From Diphasiastrum complanatum (taxonomy: Eukaryota > Streptophyta > Lycopodiopsida > Lycopodiales > Lycopodiaceae): a stretch of DNA of 64,000 nucleotides. Positions 1 to 11,370 of this stretch are shown here, one piece after another (position 1 is the stretch's first letter; each line of letters starts with the position of its first letter). A program made the translations under genes and the position numbers. The DNA is taken from contig CM055096.1 of the NCBI GenBank assembly GCA_029204225.1, forward strand, positions 44,871,967 to 44,935,966, read 5' to 3'. Below the pieces are notes generated by a model. That model was not told where the DNA came from and made no database searches. It saw nothing but the letters and a program-made list of their open reading frames with translations.

Positions 1-1742
1 GCTTTTGTTCCATGTCTAAGGGGGAGGAAGGAAAGTCCCAGTGTAAGGTCTTTCTGCAGTGGAAGCGAATTGCCAAGGCATAGATTAATTCAAATTGAGT
101 CGATTCGAGCTGAATCGGATTGGGTAAATTCTAGTCAACTCAAATTGATTGAATTGTGTTTTTGACATTCACAATTGTTTTAGTGAAAAATGATTGTGAA
201 ATAATTGAACGAAACCTGAATTTTGTCTGACAGAAAAATTGCTAAGAAACCATTTAAACCCAGTGGAATCAGTTTGGAAGGCTTTGAATCACGATCCATC
301 ATAACTATGCTGTGCGATCAGTAAGATCCACCGACTTTTCCCTTCGCAACCGTGAAATTGAGTGTAAGGTTTCTACACTACAAATCCCCTCAACGGAAGG
401 TTTCACATTGCAAAAGGGCCACACACGAGCTGTGAAATTGAGTCGAAGGTTTCTACATTAGGTCGAACTGTTTTGGAAAATTGGAAGGCTACCGCCTTCG
501 ACGATTGGCTTCACATGACGAAAGTGCCTTGGACCATTCCCTTCCTAGCTTCGAAATTGAGTCCAAGTATTATAACTGTTTTGACAAATTTGAGGCGCCT
601 TTTGCAATGCCCTTAGACAGTTGGCTTTGCATGGGAGAAGGGCCTTTGACTTTCTTTTCTCCATTCATGAAATCAAGTATGAGGTTTCTACATTATGACA
701 GTCCATCCTTGCACGTTGTAGGAGTTCTGAAGGTATAGGTTGATCAGAACAATGCTCTTGTGGCACTGTGATATTGCATTGGGTGATGTTATGATCTCAA
801 TCACAGATATTGGGCATCATTTGAAGGACAAAAGCAACAAATAGCTTCCACAAAACATTTTCCTACTAAGAAAAATAAGGAAAGACAATGGCTGCCAATA
901 GGAGATGCAAATTTCCACCTAAGATCTTTGAAAATTAGTACTCCCCTACAAAGTGCTTAGGATAATTTGAAAAATGAGTCTATGGCTCCTATCAAAACCA
1001 AATTAGGAGTGTCCTTGAAGGCTCTACAAGTCGAAATCAAAGCTCCTCTTAGAATGTGGCCTCTTGAGGGCCATTTATTAACAATTTTACTTTCATTCAA
1101 GAAAGGAGGCCCAAAACTAATCAAATGGTACAAAAAATAGTTGCGATTCATGTATTTGGAGAAGTATGGGACTATGTCCAGACTCCATTATATTGCTTGA
1201 CTAAAACTTTCCTATCAACAATTAAAAAATAATACGAAAATCTTAACTATTGGAGCAATGGAGCTACTGTTACATGCTTTGTGCACTTAGTATCGGTGGT
1301 TGTTGTATTCTTTCCAATGGTTGTACACCTGAGCTTGTTGTTTTCAAGTCAAAGCCAAGTCTCATACAACCTCAAATAGCCACTTCTAGTACTACGATAG
1401 CTTGTGCGTTTGCACAAAGAATTTCTTGTCTCAAACCCAGTAGTGAGCTCAACGAGCAACAATTGTTGGGATGTGTCATAGATGTGAAATGTGTGAAGCC
1501 CTGTTTGAGTTGAGAACCAGAATATTCTCAAAAATAGACAAGACACGAAAACCAAGCATGGTCTGAGAATATTATTTATAACATTTAGGACAGTAGGTGG
1601 GCCATTAGTGACATTAGAAAGGGAATATATGGAACTCTTAAAGGCCTGAAAATTTGCAAGACATTGTTTTGGGCTCATTGCAAGGATGTATGTGAATCTG
1701 CTCATACCCAGAACATAGATTAGTTTTGGAAATAATAGTTAC
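1..1742. other. Non-coding sequence, no recognised gene
   Basis: No reading frame here resembles a protein family I know. The left part holds degenerate repeats, listed separately. The first exon of the COV-like gene downstream could lie here or beyond the left edge, but no convincing start codon with a good donor site was found. Confidence 0.5.
345..715. repeat. Degenerate interspersed direct repeats
   Basis: A phrase like 'gaaattgagtgtaaggtttc' recurs in diverged form near 353, 433, 555 and 667, accompanied by variants of 'ttggctttgcatgggag' and 'aagggcc'. The spacing is irregular (about 80-120 bp), which fits an old, decayed minisatellite. The plus-strand open frame at 481-738 lies inside it and is not supported as a gene. 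Confidence 0.35.
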
Positions 1743-1966
1743 TTAATGCAATTGATCAAAAAAGTCATTTGTATCAGGAATACAATAAGGATTACAAATG
1801 GTAAGATGATCAAGAGCCCGATAATCAATTCAAAGATGTTTAGTCCCATGTTTCTTATCAAGTAGAATGGAAACACCAAAGGGACTTTGATTGGGAACAA
1901 TGAGACCATGCTGTAATAGATTGCCAATTCGGCTAGAGCCGTGGCTTGTTCAATTTGCAACATCTG
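1743..1966 (-). pseudogene. Ty3/gypsy reverse transcriptase relic
   Basis: Read on the minus strand, one frame matches the start of a gypsy RT: a leader like 'LLQHGLIVPNQSPFGVSILL', then KKHGTKH, then after a stop codon IDYRALDHLTICNPY and a final DFFDQLH. These landmarks correspond to the family pattern SPFxxPVLFVKKKDGT...IDYRALNKLTxKNxYPLP...DLFDQL. The internal stop and the loss of the Asp-Gly after the lysines show that it is dead. The catalytic YxDD region is not present. It lies on the same strand as, and downstream of, the protease relic at 2189-2491, in the order expected for gypsy pol, so both are probably parts of one old element. Family assignment is firm; the extent of the element is unknown. 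Confidence 0.75.
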
Positions 1967-2188
1967 ATAAGGAGCTTGGGAAGCAAGGATGGTATCAGGA
2001 AGAAAATCGATATGGTGATTGATTAAATGCTAGGACGAGGGCTCGGAAAAAACATGTTGATAAGCGTGTAACAAATCGGTGATAGCAGGAGGAATAGCAT
2101 AGATTGATCTGAATGGATATGAACACAAATAAGAGCTACAAAATGGGCTTTGGAAAAAGTGTGAATAAATTGTTTAGCCAATACAAAC

Positions 2189-2491
2189 TCATATTAGAAC
2201 TTGTATCAATGTAAAAGATGTACCATCAAGTGTAACAAAGATTTGTTGCCAAACAAGATCCATATTAATGTCACCAAGGGATGTGAACCAATCAACACCA
2301 AGAATAACATCATAGTGATCTATAGGAATGACATGTAAATAATCTTGGCTAGTGAAGTCATGAATATGATAAGTAAGGCCTTGGAACATGCTTGTGCTTT
2401 GGAAAGATTGGAAACTGGCAACCTCTACATGCAAAGGATTTGGAGCAAGACTAGTGGTAGCATGAATATGAGAGAATCGTATTACTGACAC
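2189..2491 (-). pseudogene. Ty3/gypsy retropepsin-like protease relic
   Basis: A 100-codon open frame on the minus strand contains YDVILGVDWFTSLGDINMD, the second-half signature of gypsy aspartic proteases (family pattern YDVILGMDWL...). The first half with the catalytic DSG/DTG is absent, so this is a fragment. It precedes the RT relic on the same strand by about 220 bp of unrecognisable sequence, consistent with a gag-PR-RT element that has been decaying for a long time. No LTR for it was recognised. It lies 5' of the visible COV-like exons and may sit in that gene's first intron. Confidence 0.7.
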
Positions 2492-3596
2492 AAAAATGGG
2501 TGCTCACATAATAAACTAGGGCAATATAAACTTGCATTGAGTTATATGGACGTGCAAGGGAATATGCTATAGACTGATCTTGTTGGACGGAGTGTTTTGC
2601 ACTTCTATTTTTCTATTGAATAATTGAGAAGCGAGTGATGAGAAGAGCATTGATGAACAAACATATAGAAGAACTAAAGGAAACTTTATTGATGCTGAAA
2701 GGAATTGGAGGAAGTGCAAGTGTATCGAGTCAAAAGGAGGCTTTTTTTTTTGTGTGTGTGTGTGTTTTATATTTAAGTTGTGCTAAATATGCTAAGCAAT
2801 TTAGTAGTTTGCTGAATTCTATTTGAGGTTTTGAATTCTATTTCATTCAGGTGCTCATGGAAATACAAGGTAAAATAATCTAGATAACAAATGCTTTTCT
2901 TTCTGGTCCATTTCTTGATGACACAGACAGTTTTTACTTGTTTTATCTCTAGGGAGGAGCCATTATTTAAAATGGCATGAATCTGGAAAATTTGCTTCTT
3001 ATGGTCTGGTCGAAATACCTTGAAGAAGTTGGATCCTGAGTCCAAGTACACAAATGATGGCTTATTGACTGCGGGTTGCAACTGGCCAAATAACTATCTA
3101 TGGGCTTAATAGCTTGCTTATGTAATCAAGGTAATATGCAACAATAATATCCCCAAGAGGCCAAACAAATTTCTTTTAAGAATAATAAGTCTTGATCAGC
3201 ATGCTCTTGGCTTCAAAAAGCTTTGCTTCATCTGATCAACATGAGGAACCAGTCATGATCACTTCCTGATGCAAAATCTATTCTATGGTTATTGTTGAGG
3301 CCCCAATCGATTCAAAGCCATGAATGAAGCACAATAGATGAGATACATTACTAGAAGAAATCTGTAGTCTTCTTCTCTTTATAAGAGAAGAAGACCCAAC
3401 TAATTAAAGTCTTCAATTAAGTTACAAAACAAATCAACCAAAATTAATCAAGAATCTGGACTAATAAGTGCTGTTAACTAAGGATGATTATTAACAACCA
3501 TAAGTATAAGTTTTTCTTCAGTTCGGATGCTCAGTTTAAAAAAGAATTGCTTTTTGAGATTGTTTACCTTTGCTGAATTTGAATTTAACCTTGCAG
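2492..3596. other. Non-coding; poly-T/GT tract; no recognised gene
   Basis: A short poly-T followed by a (GT)n run lies at about 2741-2766. A 102-codon minus-strand frame at 2773-3081 is rich in Lys, Phe and Ile and matches nothing I recognise; it may be the 3' end of the gypsy relic. The right part is probably intron of the COV-like gene. Confidence 0.4.
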
Positions 3597-6500
3597 GCTT
3601 TCTATGCTGTTTTGCAAAGTTGGGCATCAAAGAAGTTCATGAGTGGATGGTAATATTGCTCTTCTTGATACTAGAATGTCCCTCTTGTTATTGTTTCAAG
3701 CTTGAACAAAAATTTAGCTTTCTTTTGTTACTTCTAAGAATTGAGGAAAACTGGGAGGTTTTCTATGACCACACCACACAGGGTCATTGTCAAATTCAAT
3801 TAGAAACATGGGCTGTTTTCGGCTGCATAATGGTCTGTTCGTTGTTCATCTTTGCAGTGTGATCCTGTTTCCAATAGCAGTAACGTTTTATGTCACATGG
3901 TGGTTTATTGAATTCGTGGATGGCTTTTTCAAGCCTGTTTATACTCGACTCGGATTTGACATATTTGGTAAGGGACTGTTTCCTTTCACCTGGCCCTTGA
4001 ATAAGCCACTGCTTTTATATTGGTTGTTAAATATCAAGTATTTTCTAAAGCTGATTTGGATCTTGAATTTCTTCTCATGCTTTGTCCCATTCCTGCCCCA
4101 GGACTTGGATTTGTGACCACAATCGTCTTCATATTTCTGGTTGGAGTGTTTGTCTCATCATGGATGGGAGCATCTGTTCTCTGGCTTGGGGAGTGGATAA
4201 TCAAAAGGATGCCTCTTGTTAGGCATATATATTCTGCATCGAAGCAGATTAGTGCTGCTATATCGCCAGGTACTCTGGACCACTTTAACTTCGTTTGTTT
4301 CAAATGGGTTTCTTGATTTCCTATGGCACATGTGCTTAACTGGGTTTGCCATTCGTCTTGCTTTTATTTTAAAGCATTGGAATAGTATGCGACTCTTACA
4401 ATAAGTGGGTTCTTATGGGAAACAAATCAGATTCTGAGGTAGATCTTAAATGCACATACATGTATTTGTTGAAAGTAGTGTAGCATGTATGGAGGTGGAA
4501 ATAAAGCAGAGCAAATTCTCTTTGGTTCATTTGAAAGTACTCTCCACGTAGAGAGGAAATGAGCTGATTCTGTATAGTTTTTGGAAGAACTGTTCATGTA
4601 GTTTTTTTTCTTCCATTCTATTGATGCATACCAAATGTCTTGTACTTAAAACAAACTTCAAGGACAAGAATGCTGTATTGTGACTCACCATGCAACCACT
4701 CTAAAACTCGTACAAATCAACCCTAAGCATAGAGGTACTTTAATTATCATATAAGCTCAGACATGAGTTATTAATGTCTTATAATAAAAAATTTCAACAC
4801 AATTTGATGCAGATCAGAGTAGTCGAGCTTTCAAGGAAGTGGCTATAATACGACATCCAAGAGTTGGAGAATATGCTTTTGGATTCATTACTTCCTCCTT
4901 GATTCTTCAGGTTTGTTCATTACCAACATAAGGTTGTAACATCATGATTGTTTTCCAGTGTGAATCATCAGTATGTGCCTTTGCTGCAAGTGCTTTCTTG
5001 TTATCCTTTGGATTCTTTTAAAATTTAGACATGCATCAGTTTTGGTGATGGCAGAGTTTCTGTACCTCTAAGCTTTAATTTCACAGAAGTTTTTAGTGCA
5101 TGAATATTGGGTCCATTAGTACTATATATAGAAAGCATTTAGCTTTGGCTTTAGCTTAAAAGTTTTTGCTATTTGCCATGTCTAAAATGCATTAAAAAAT
5201 GGAATAACCCAAAGTTTGTTATGCTGGTACTATAGTAAAAGAACTTTAATATCTATGCGTTCTTGAGATGAGGGGTAGGAGGTTGAGAGTTTACATGATA
5301 TTTTTGTAGAGCTTTCAGATTTCTTTCCTGATTTGACTTCTGGGGAAACCAATCCACAATATGTTGCTTGTTTATAGGTCCTTACTATAGAAACTGGGAG
5401 TCTTTTGATAGGAATCAGGATGTAAATTTCCTTATTTCTCTACGAGGAAGTATGGACTTCATTTGATTGGCTTTGCTGGTTAGTGCAAGGTTCATCACAA
5501 CGAAGTTTACCTTTCACCTCCAGAGAAGTCATATCTGAGCAATTGGTCTTCATATAATGTATGAAAGCTAATGTGGATGTATGTTTGTTATCATCAGGTG
5601 TGGTAGAAATAATCCAACTATTGATTTTTTTTTGAAGTAAAACACACTGCATTTTGAGAGTATAAAGAATGATAAAAATCTATTTTGATTTTATTGAAGC
5701 TTTATTATCAGCTAACTCTTTTTTATTCCATTTGGACAACATTATCAGCTATGTTTTGAAGAACTTGTACTTGCAGAATGAAAATGGAGATGAGGAGCTG
5801 TGCAGTGTTTATGTGCCCACAAATCATCTATACATTGGTGATATTTTCCTCATCAATTCAAGAGACATTATTCGTCCAAATTTATCTGTCCGTGAAGGCA
5901 TTGGTATGTTCATTCCTTTTTGTTCTGACCTTTTTCTCTCTTTCCTAAGATTTATGTGGTATGCTTTGCAATTTTCAAGTACATGCACTTATCTAGTTTG
6001 GTGTTTGAAGAACGGTGAATTCGTCCTTACACTAGAAATACTTTGGTTCTCAATATTTTGTTTTCATTTCTTATCCCAGTTTTTGAATGCAAGCTACTTA
6101 CGCACCCTGCCCCTTCTTAGTTCTCAGGGGATTTAAATCAAGGAGCAAATTTGTTTTAGAAGTTTGAATTAAGCTAGTGAGTGATTTGAAAATTTCTAAT
6201 TTTTTTTCAGTTTCAAAAAACACAGAAAGAGGGATCATAAAGGATAAGTACTTTGTTAATATAGTGGGGTGTCTGCTGTATAAGCAGAAATATATGTAGA
6301 TCACCTCTAGATGGTGATGTATTCTCTGTGATTCGGTTTTAAATTATTGTTCTTGTGTAGCAAATGTGACCAATGGGAGCATGGGAGCCACTTTCTAAAT
6401 GTCTTAGGAAAATGTTCTATGCTCCCAGTGGTCGCTCAAACTGGCATATATTCTTGGGAATGTGTGGGACGATCTAAAATGCCATATTCCCGCTTTCCCT

Positions 6501-6771
6501 AGTCACTATGGTTGACCCAAAATTGTTGGCCATGTTGCCACTCTTGTTGACCTATAAGTTAGGATGTATTGAGAAAGCACTGTAAGAACCGTTGGAGACT
6601 ATTGTTTGATTGGCTTAAGTAAATGTTCTTTGTATATTTTTAACTGTCATATATTTGTTTCTCTAAAAGCTTCCATTTGAACTTATTTATGCAGAAATTG
6701 TGGTTTCGGGAGGCATGTCAATGCCGCAGGTCATTTCGCCAATAGACATGGGACCTATTTCTAAAAGTTGA
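3597..6771 (+). CDS. COV1/LIKE-COV (DUF502) membrane protein, six visible exons, 5' end missing
   Basis: Exons read as 3597-3649, 3858-3967, 4102-4269, 4813-4910, 5777-5903 and 6695-6771 (TGA at 6769-6771). All introns are GT-AG, phases agree, and the spliced length is 633 bp (210 codons plus stop). The protein shows the family landmarks in order: SWASKKFMSGC, VTFYVTWWFIEFVDGFF (first membrane segment), VFIFLVGVFVSSW (second membrane segment), LGEWIIKRMPLVRHIYSASK, AIIRHPRVGEYAFGFITS, CSVYVPTNHLYIGD, RPNLSVREGIE and SGGMSMPQVISP. Arabidopsis COV1 relatives are integral membrane proteins, reported at the trans-Golgi network, that affect vascular patterning. The variable N-terminal exon expected upstream was not found; it may be left of the window or behind the gypsy relic. 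No stops or frameshifts are seen, so the gene looks functional. Identity is very likely; the exact paralogue is unknown. Confidence 0.93.
6368..6433. repeat. Short inverted repeat in the last COV-like intron
   Basis: Arms 6368-6382 and 6419-6433 are inverted copies with one mismatch around a 36-bp loop. It lies in the 791-bp intron between the last two exons. It could be a decayed fold-back element or chance; no target duplication was identified. Confidence 0.45.
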
Positions 6772-7149
6772 TGAGTCTTTTGGCTTGATCAAGCACGACT
6801 TGAACACACTAATGTATGATGATCACATATTTCTGCATCGTCTTACCGTGTGTAATTTTACGTAAGTTCCATTGTCTATTATTTGCTTTATTCCAATCGA
6901 TTGGAACTGGCTCAATCATGTATGGACATAACTGGAAATCCATAAAAGGTGGGGCATTTCGCTGGTTCATTAAATGGTGCATTGTATAATATGACGTCGC
7001 TTTTGAGAGTTGCTTGGGCCCATCAATTGAAGGGTTTGACTTTACATATAAAAAGTTACACAGACCAAATCTGGATTGTTCGAATGTTGCATCATCAGAT
7101 TGGTGCCAATTTAGTCTCTTGATAGAATTGAATGAATATCATATAGGCT

Positions 7150-7174
7150 TATATATATATATATATATATATAT
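7150..7174. repeat. (AT)12 microsatellite
   Basis: An uninterrupted TA/AT run follows 'ataggct' and ends in TTTT. Confidence 0.95.
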
Positions 7175-7546
7175 TTTGGTGTATTAGCACCAATTTTCTT
7201 TGTGTGCACAAAGTGTTCAACAAAGCAGTGTGCAATTTCCATGCTACCATAGCCAATCTACAATATGGTATACTTTGCTTATGTATTATGCCATGGAAGC
7301 TTGGTACTATGTTGTATAGGTGTTTTGCAAAAGTTCCCATCAGATTGATATGAACAACAAATGCAACTCTGAATGCTCAAATCTATCTCTGCGTAGCTTT
7401 AAATTAAAACTGTCCTTAATGGGATGTATAGAAAATTTCAGAGTCACAACCATTAAAATGTGGTAGAATCCTCAGTTCTTCACACTTCGAAAATTTTTGT
7501 TTGGGAAATCTGCGCCTATGCATCACTATAGAGGGATAAGAAGCAA

Positions 7547-7934
7547 GATAAAAGGATCATGTAGAAATGTGTTGATTGTCACGTAAATTTCTGCCTTGGT
7601 TCATGTAATGTGAAATAGTATTCAAGGAAACTTAGATTGTGCCTTGGTTCGTGTGATGTGAAATAGTAGAATCAGAAAGCAACGTGTTGTATAGTACTCA
7701 AATAACATGATAGCAAGGCAAGGAAACTTAGCAAGCAAGATAAATGAATCAAGTAGAAATGTGTTGGTTGTCATGTAAATTTCTGCTTTGGCTTGTGTCA
7801 GAAAGAAACGTATTGTATTGTACTCAAATAACATGATAGCAAGGCAAGGAAACTTAGCAAGATAAAAGGATCAAGTAGAAATGTGTTGATTGTCACGTAA
7901 ATTTCTGCCTTGGGTCGTGTGATGTGAAATAGTA
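7547..7934. repeat. Direct repeat cluster, about 125 bp units
   Basis: The phrase 'gtagaaatgtgttgattgtc' begins three diverged units at about 7547, 7739 and 7861. Between them 'aacatgatagcaaggcaagg' also recurs, as do 'gatgtgaaatagta' pieces. The second-to-third spacing is 122 bp. It is a partly expanded minisatellite with no coding potential. Confidence 0.8.
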
Positions 7935-8367
7935 TTAAAGATTAAATGACATCCTTAATGACATTTTGATGAAGTCCAAGTCATTATGTTCCACTTATTC
8001 CTAAAAGTCCATGGAGGATTTAGACATATTTCGAGTGGTTTGTTTTGAAACCACACAAGGAGCAGAAAGTAAGGCCAAGCTGATATGTGCTAAATGCTGT
8101 GTACACCTTGATATGTTCTGGTTTGTATAACATTGAAAGCCAATTAATAAAAACATTTTCCTCTCTGAATGATTGTAGGGTTCTTTTGATGAGTAGCTAA
8201 TCAATCAGTTCTTTTGACAAGTCTAATCATACTTTGTTAGCATAGCCTTGCAAAAGGCAATACTATGTGTTCAATGGAGTGGATGCAAAAGTTAACATTA
8301 AAGCCAATGTCTTATATGATAAGGGTAAAGAGGATTGCTAAGGATTTCATTGCAAGAATTCAGTTCT

Positions 8368-8600
8368 TTAGATGCACCTCTATATGCAAGTCATAAATAA
8401 CAATAATTGTATGTCCATTTCTTTTTCTTGCATCCATGCCCATGTTTTAGATGCACCTTCATATGCATGTCATAAATAGCAAAAAATTCATGTCCCTTTC
8501 CTTTTATTGCAAACATGCCCATGCATCCAACCCATAGTTTAGATGCAACTTCATATGCAAATCGTAAATATCAAATTTATCCCTATCATTTTCTTGCATG
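8368..8600. repeat. Tandem repeat, units of about 78-92 bp, three copies
   Basis: Units start with 'ttagatgcacctctatatgc', 'ttagatgcaccttcatatgc' and 'ttagatgcaacttcatatgc' near 8368, 8446 and 8538. Each continues with a 'cataaata' piece and a 'tttcttgcat' or 'tttattgcaa' piece. Unit length varies through small indels. Confidence 0.75.
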
Positions 8601-9498
8601 CATCTTTAGACTCTCAACCTACATGATGCACCAACATCAAATTAAGATTATCTATTTGTATTTAAAAAATCATTTTATGTATTTTTTTTTATTGTTGTCA
8701 TATCCCTATTCATGCACACTTGTATTAGTTTAGTCCTTGAAATGCTAACCAATATGCCGTAGTTCCAATACAGCTAGGATTTGCAAATACTAATTTACCT
8801 TGTATCCAATCTTAGACAATGACATATTTATTCAAGAAATTTGTTGCCTAAGTTACATGCCACAACGTTCTTGTCATCATTTGCCAACATATTTGCCTAA
8901 TGCCAATTTGTTGTACTTTGGTGAATGAATTTTTGCCATAGAACATGCATTGCATCATTGCATTTTTTAAACTTTTGTTGATTTAGGCATTAGTTTTCAT
9001 GTAACAATTCACTATGCAAATCATGTTAGTAATACATGCAATAGCATTGCACATTTTAAATTTTTTGATTTAGGCATTCTTTAATCACTTGACCTAGCCA
9101 ACCTGGCATGTTCATTTATGTTTATTTTATATGTTTTTTGACTAAAAATGTTGAGGACTTCAACACTAAGCAAAAATGAGAAACAACCCTTTTGGTTGAG
9201 GCAAATTTATTATTTATGCCAATGAAAGGTGGCCCATATGAAACATTGACAAGATTATAACAAGTTAACATCAAAGCGATTGGTAATCCCTTGTGTCTAT
9301 TGCAATCGGTTTACCTTTTATTGTCGTCAGTTGTATATTTACGGTCGACCATTTGCTCATATAGAAGAAGCTTGTGTTTCATGTCGTAGTTGTTTGTATA
9401 ATGTTTGTTATACCTCAAGCTTCTTAAGTTATCAAGCCTATGTTAAGGCATTAAACTTCTTGCTCTTTCTTTCTTGGCCCATGGCTTTTAGAGGTGGG

Positions 9499-10371
9499 TG
9501 TCAAAATTTGGCAAAATCTAGCTTGGATACTTTGTAAATTCTTGTTTGTGAAAATATCACACGTGTGGAGCATGTTCCCACATGTGGAAAATAGACTAAT
9601 TATGTTAGATCTATGTTGAGTTAGGGGTACTCAAGTTTTTAGTAGACATCTATCATTTGGAGATAGGGCCAATATTGGCATTAGAGGCAAAATAGGCTAG
9701 TACACATGTCAAGTCATGATTAGGCCAAAAGTAGAAAGTGATGTAGCTCAAGTTAGGTTAGGCTACTTACATTTGTCAAGTTAGAGAATACATATGTCAC
9801 TCAACCAATAGGATTTAGAGGAGGTAAATAAGGGGTCACTAACTCTCTTGCCAACATAGTGTGTGACTCATCACTATGTTGGCAAGAGAGTTGGTGACCA
9901 ATCAAAAGCTGGAAATCCATCAAATTGGTCCAATCAAGTTAGAGAATACATATGTCACTCAACCAATAGGATTTAGAGGAGGTAAATAAGGGGTCCAATC
10001 ATGTTTCACCCCCCCTCTACCTCGAGTTGCTTCATATATGAGGTCTTAGTTCATTTGTAATTAACTTTTTACAAATGAGAGTTTCTACATTTTGAGCTAT
10101 TTTGGCTTTCTCTCTCTACCTGAGGATTGGTGCTTGGATTCTCTCTCTCCTCGAGAGCAAGGCTTCTTGTACTTAGTTTTTTTCATCCACAAGTCTCCAC
10201 ACGTGCGAAGGTACTTTGATGTTTGATATATGCATGTTACATAGTGCTCTTGCCTTAGATTTGTGAGATAGATCTTGGATTTCAATCGATACTTGATCTT
10301 TTTGCAATCACCAAGTCTTAGGAGATCATAATCACACTTTTGGGCACTCCCACACTTGTGAAATTCAATAG
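9499..10371 (+). mobile_element. Solo LTR of a Ty1/copia element related to the J and B families
   Basis: The sequence starts TGTCAAAATTTGGC and ends GAAATTCAATA, and tracks the J and B LTRs along its length: 'aaaatctagcttgga', 'gtggagcatgttccc', 'gggccaatattggcatta', 'gtcatgattaggccaaaa', 'tttggctttctctctctacc', 'tcttaggagatca' and the terminal 'gtgaaattcaa'. It is flanked by the perfect 5-bp duplication GTGGG (9494-9498 and 10372-10376). No primer-binding site, internal region or second LTR follows, which is the footprint of LTR-LTR recombination. The terminal CA has become TA. It carries an internal hairpin and duplication, listed separately. Confidence 0.85.
9776..9995. repeat. 62-bp direct repeat flanking a 28-bp-arm hairpin inside the solo LTR
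   Basis: Positions 9776-9837 and 9934-9995 are identical by eye (offset 158 bp). Between them lies an inverted repeat with arms 9834-9861 and 9872-9899, one mismatch, and a 10-bp loop. The inner 21 bp of each arm (9841-9861 and 9872-9892) pair perfectly. The other LTRs in the window do not show this structure at the corresponding place. Confidence 0.9.
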
Positions 10372-10376
10372 TGGGA

Positions 10377-11201
10377 TGATTGGAGTCACTTTGGGTGAGG
10401 AGGTTGTCTTTCAATCTTGCCATGGGGTTGCAATAAAGATCCGCATTGATCATCTCTAGCGAGTTTGACAATCATCTTTCATTACTTCCAATACGCGTTT
10501 TTCTTCTTCAACAATGTCATTAATGAGTCTAATGGTTGCTTTTTCATTCAAAATCCATGAAATTATTTATGTTATTCTTTTAAACTCCATTAATATAGAT
10601 GCTTACATAGGTGAGAATATGCCAACGAGGATATTATTACGTATGGTGATTGCGAAAAGCTATCTATAGATTAAGAACAATATGTTGGCATCATTTTATT
10701 ACTTTTGACGGCATGTTGTTGACATGAAACAACCTTTGTTATCTTAGCTGTATGTGACAAAATTCAACTAAAAAATCTTTTAGTTGCAGTCGCTTGCTAT
10801 GATTTTGCATTGTTTGTAAGTAGCAATCTGAGTTGTAGTAGTTTTTCATACAAGAATCTTGGTAAAACAGTTAAAATTCACTTTAAATAGAATCATAGAT
10901 CATGAAACGCAGTAACATCCACATAGAAAGCACTTTCCCACTCCAAGCTCACATATCAACTGTATTTTCAAAAAACAAAATACAGTATACATATAGTTTC
11001 TTCTTTTGCAACCCATCCATGGCCCAGGTTGCCGTTGACAGCATGTGTGTCCCGTTGACTTGCCTCATGGTGAGGCCAATTGGTCCTAATCCACTGTTTG
11101 GACCCACAATATAGTAGCACAATAGTTCTACTTTTATTCTAACTCTCTCCCTAAAATTATGATATACATTTTACACACTCATATACATAACATTAAAGTT
11201 A
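10377..11201. other. Intergenic; probable 3' flank of element M
   Basis: No gene is recognised. Read on the minus strand, sequence just left of the M RNase H relic contains a purine run (GGGAGAGAG, 11146-11154) that could be M's polypurine tract, but no LTR end was identified. Confidence 0.35.
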
Positions 11202-11366
11202 ACAAACTTTAAGTACAAAAAGTTGCGATCTATACTTATCAAACTTTTCTCTAATGAGTGGCTTAGTAAAAATGTTAGCTAATTGCTCATATGTACTACA
11301 ATGAGCAATATTTATTTTTTTACTCAGCAACCTCTCACGTATAAAGTGATCGTGAATCTCGATATG
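11202..11366 (-). pseudogene. Copia element M: RNase H C-terminal fragment
   Basis: On the minus strand the frame reads HIEIHDHFIRERLL, then an ANIFTKPL motif, then a KFDKYRSQL end. This is the conserved C-terminus of copia RNase H (family pattern KHIEIxxHFIRE...ADIFTKxL...F..LR..LG). It stops abruptly at 11366, where element L begins. The rest of M's pol continues on the other side of L at 13829, so L (or a deletion with it) removed roughly the RT core and most of RNase H. M is a different copia lineage from the other elements in the window. Confidence 0.85.
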
Positions 11367-11370
11367 TAGG

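Larger units (their letters stand above)
6772..9493. other. Intergenic, no recognised gene
   Basis: This stretch follows the COV-like stop codon and would include its 3' UTR. I see only simple and tandem repeats, listed separately. Short open frames are scattered on both strands, none with family resemblance. Confidence 0.6.

Noticed and set aside
2773-3081. 102-codon minus-strand frame as gypsy integrase C-terminus or chromodomain
   Set aside because: No chromodomain or integrase landmark could be aligned with confidence.
3527-3862. 111-codon frame at the first visible COV-like exon
   Set aside because: It is in the wrong frame relative to the conserved SWASKKFMSG reading and spans an intron.
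5669-6136. 155-codon frame in the COV-like gene
   Set aside because: It is exon 5777-5903 with unspliced intron on both sides.
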